NCBI GenBank assembly: GCA_947396885.1
Contig: OX377202.1
Span: 14,942,001 to 15,006,000 of the forward strand
DNA from: Heligmosomoides polygyrus polygyrus
Taxonomy: Eukaryota > Nematoda > Chromadorea > Rhabditida > Heligmosomidae
Reading direction: 5' to 3'
Length of the DNA: 64,000 nt
Part shown: piece after piece, positions 62,247 through 64,000 of the stretch
Layout: each line of letters opens with the position of its first letter
Numbering within the stretch: position 1 is the stretch's first letter
Notes under the pieces: generated by a model
What the model was told of the DNA's origin: nothing
Databases searched by the model: none
The model's input: the letters and a program-made list of their open reading frames with translations, nothing else
Made by a program: the position numbers and the translations under genes

Positions 62247-62412
62247 CAGATGTCAGTGAGAACGCGGACGAGTATCCCGCGCGGGTAACATTTTCCGTTC
62301 AACATGGGATAATGCCGAATTCTGAAAGCGGCTGCTCGTCGTACGACGACGGTGTCACCTCTTCTGACTCCAGACGCTCGTTATGCGACGAAAGTAGACT
62401 TGAGCTCGATTA
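62247..62412 (+). CDS. candidate terminal exon, unknown protein
   Basis: Plus strand, acceptor GCGCACGGCAG, then (D)VSENADEYPARVTFSVQHG, IMPNSESGCSSYDDGVTSSD, SRRSLCDESRLELD and TAA. Ser/Asp-rich, looks coding and has a clean stop. No homology recognised; preceded by a C/T-rich stretch of about 200 bp. Confidence 0.5.
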
Positions 62413-62429
62413 ATCGGGCCGAATAATTG

Positions 62430-62910
62430 TTCGAGCGATTTCGAACAGTAATCGCTCGATTACTCGAAAGCGTAAATCGTTGTTGTTCGAACATTGTTCG
62501 AAATCGACTTTCGCGGAAAACCATCATCCGAACATTGTTCGAAATCGACTTTCGCGGAAAATCATTGTTCGAATATTGTTCGTAATCGAATATTGCGAAA
62601 AAGTATTGTTAGGGTATTGTTCGAAATCGAACAATGTTCGAACAATATCAAGAGTAGGCCGCCTCAGTGTGAGTTCCCCGAAAAACCCACGTTCAAACTC
62701 GTTCCACTTCTGCGCCTACGGCAATTGGCGGGAACGACTTGCTATTTCTTTTCGAGGGTTCTGGGGACTGACTCTTGACATTGTTCGAACATTGTTCGAT
62801 TTCGAACAATATTCGAACAAAGCTTTTTCGTGATCTGCGATTTCATTTGGAGGGTTCGAATTTGAAAATCGCGAAGCTTTGTTCGAACGTTTCGAAAACG
62901 AACAATGCTT
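62430..62910. repeat. TTCGAACATTGTTCGAA-rich repeat block
   Basis: A unit of about 40 bp (CGAACATTGTTCGAAATCGA, then CTTTCGCGGAAAA) is repeated at least three times between 62488 and 62600, with further palindromic TCGAACAATGTTCGAAC copies at 62625-62645 and 62780-62820. Related TTCGAAT-rich DNA is at 12230-12320 and 63060-63210. Confidence 0.75.
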
Positions 62911-63210
62911 GAGAGCGAGGGATTCGTCAGAGTGAATTATAGAGGGTGTTCAAATAGAGGTGACAGTTAGCTAGAGGTAATGCGATATTTTATTCGTTGC
63001 TGTTGAACAAGCCTAGGGTGTAAGAGTCCAAATTTTCTAGGTTATTACAATCCCTAGAACTCTCGAAAATCTCGAAATTTGAAAAATTCGCATTTTTCGA
63101 ATGTATTCGAATCCTAATCTTCATAAATCCACTTTTCGATCATGTTTGAATTCGAATACTCGAAAATTGCGGGCGTTTGAAACCTGTCCAATATTCGAAA
63201 ATTTTGTGAG

Positions 63211-64000
63211 AGCTCAACTATAGTTGCGCGTATAGTTGATCCTATACTGGTTGTTTCAGCTGATAATAATAAGTGATAATAAACTATGCTTTTGACAAAC
63301 AAAAGCCAGACAAACGTCTTCAAGTGATAAAATAGATTTTTTTGCAAAGGTGATAATGTACTACAAAACACATGTATACATGCATCATTGAAATGCTAAC
63401 TTAAACTATTTCTGTGGGCCATTTCAAGCAGTTTGGACGTCGTTGAGAGCCCTTTCTTAATGTGCTAAGATGGGAATACGGCGTCCCAATTGCAACGAGT
63501 CTATGTGCCTGCGTATTCTAGCAATCCTTTTGCTATGTCGGTTTCGGTTGTTATTGCGTATTGTAATTGTATGTTAGAGTCTGCGTCGGTCATAGTGCAT
63601 TAGAAAATGTTCTGCTTTACTATGTGCAAGTCAGAGCAATTCCTCATTAAACGTGCATTAAAACTGCGGACGAATTCTTGCCGTCGGAAAACGCGCTCTG
63701 TGAACGTCAAAATCGTCATTCTTTTCAAAACCAACCCACGTGCGGATTTCAAGCAGCGTACAGTGACTATGCGTAGAAGCAGGCTTTTTTAACTTTGTGC
63801 AAATGGGCTCGGAGGAGCAGCGGTGACCATGTAAGGCACCCCAGAACGCATTTCGTGTTGCGCGAAAATGGAACTGTTGTTCAACACTACTGTGTCGTAC
63901 CCCTTGTTGCTCCACTGTATTGTTCCATTTTTGATATAAATCGACATTAATGAGTCTTGTCACGAAGACGGAAAACCACAGCATATAAGGAGGCCCCTTC
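63211..64000. other. no feature recognised
   Basis: No supportable gene, repeat or RNA. Short ORFs on both strands lack motifs and splice-site support. Confidence 0.4.

Noticed and set aside
1..64000. CRISPR arrays, bacterial operons, phage or viral genes, rRNA
   Set aside because: No spaced identical short repeats, no ribosome-binding-site gene clusters, no capsid or replicase text; tandem repeats found are minisatellites.

Overview
The window looks like nuclear DNA of a nematode, most likely a strongylid such as a hookworm. That assignment is inference; no rRNA or mitochondrial marker is present. The supporting signs are short-exon genes with gtragt donors and ttttcag acceptors, two 40-65 bp introns, and dense mariner, RTE, Penelope-like and tRNA-derived SINE debris. 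Nothing prokaryotic is seen: no operons, CRISPR array or rRNA.

Host genes are few and broken into small exons. (1) 3.0-8.1 kb, plus: a small multi-pass membrane protein. (2) About 12.4-20.9 kb, minus: exons of an unrecognised protein with an acidic stretch, nearly all joined in phase 0. (3) 25.5-38.9 kb, plus: an adenosine deaminase-like (ADAL, N6-methyl-AMP deaminase) gene of nine recognisable exons, about 345 aa spread over 13.3 kb. Its introns hold most of the transposons in the middle of the window. (4) 45.7-50.0 kb, minus: a four-exon, 204-aa secreted Cys-rich/polyproline protein with a signal peptide and a TATA box, plus a similar terminal exon at 42.9 kb. (5) Weaker single exons: minus at 42.1, 56.1 and 57.4 kb; plus at 58.9 and 62.3 kb.

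Most of the rest is mobile DNA. There are mariners (partial at 1-1101, complete with TIRs at 26274-27552 and 33818-35092, relics at 16.6-17.0 and 30.6-35.3 kb). There are RTE-type LINE fragments (5.5, 22.9-24.3, 31.3-32.6, 41.4, 48.6, 57.8 kb), CR1-like LINE 3' ends, and Penelope-like GIY-YIG ends with hammerhead-like motifs. A PIF/Harbinger transposase sits between about 0.5 kb inverted arms (59-61.9 kb). Many foldback elements are present, the largest being a 2.66 kb hAT-like palindrome (53339-56000). A 290-bp tRNA-derived SINE family has about a dozen copies, four of them with clear target-site duplications; two further tRNA-headed repeat families are present.

The most unusual object is a 1.5 kb insertion (31253-32771, minus). 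It starts with a tRNA-like head, continues into RTE reverse-transcriptase coding sequence, and is bounded by a perfect 16-bp target-site duplication. It sits in a foldback element, which sits in an old mariner, which also carries a younger mariner, all inside one ADAL intron.
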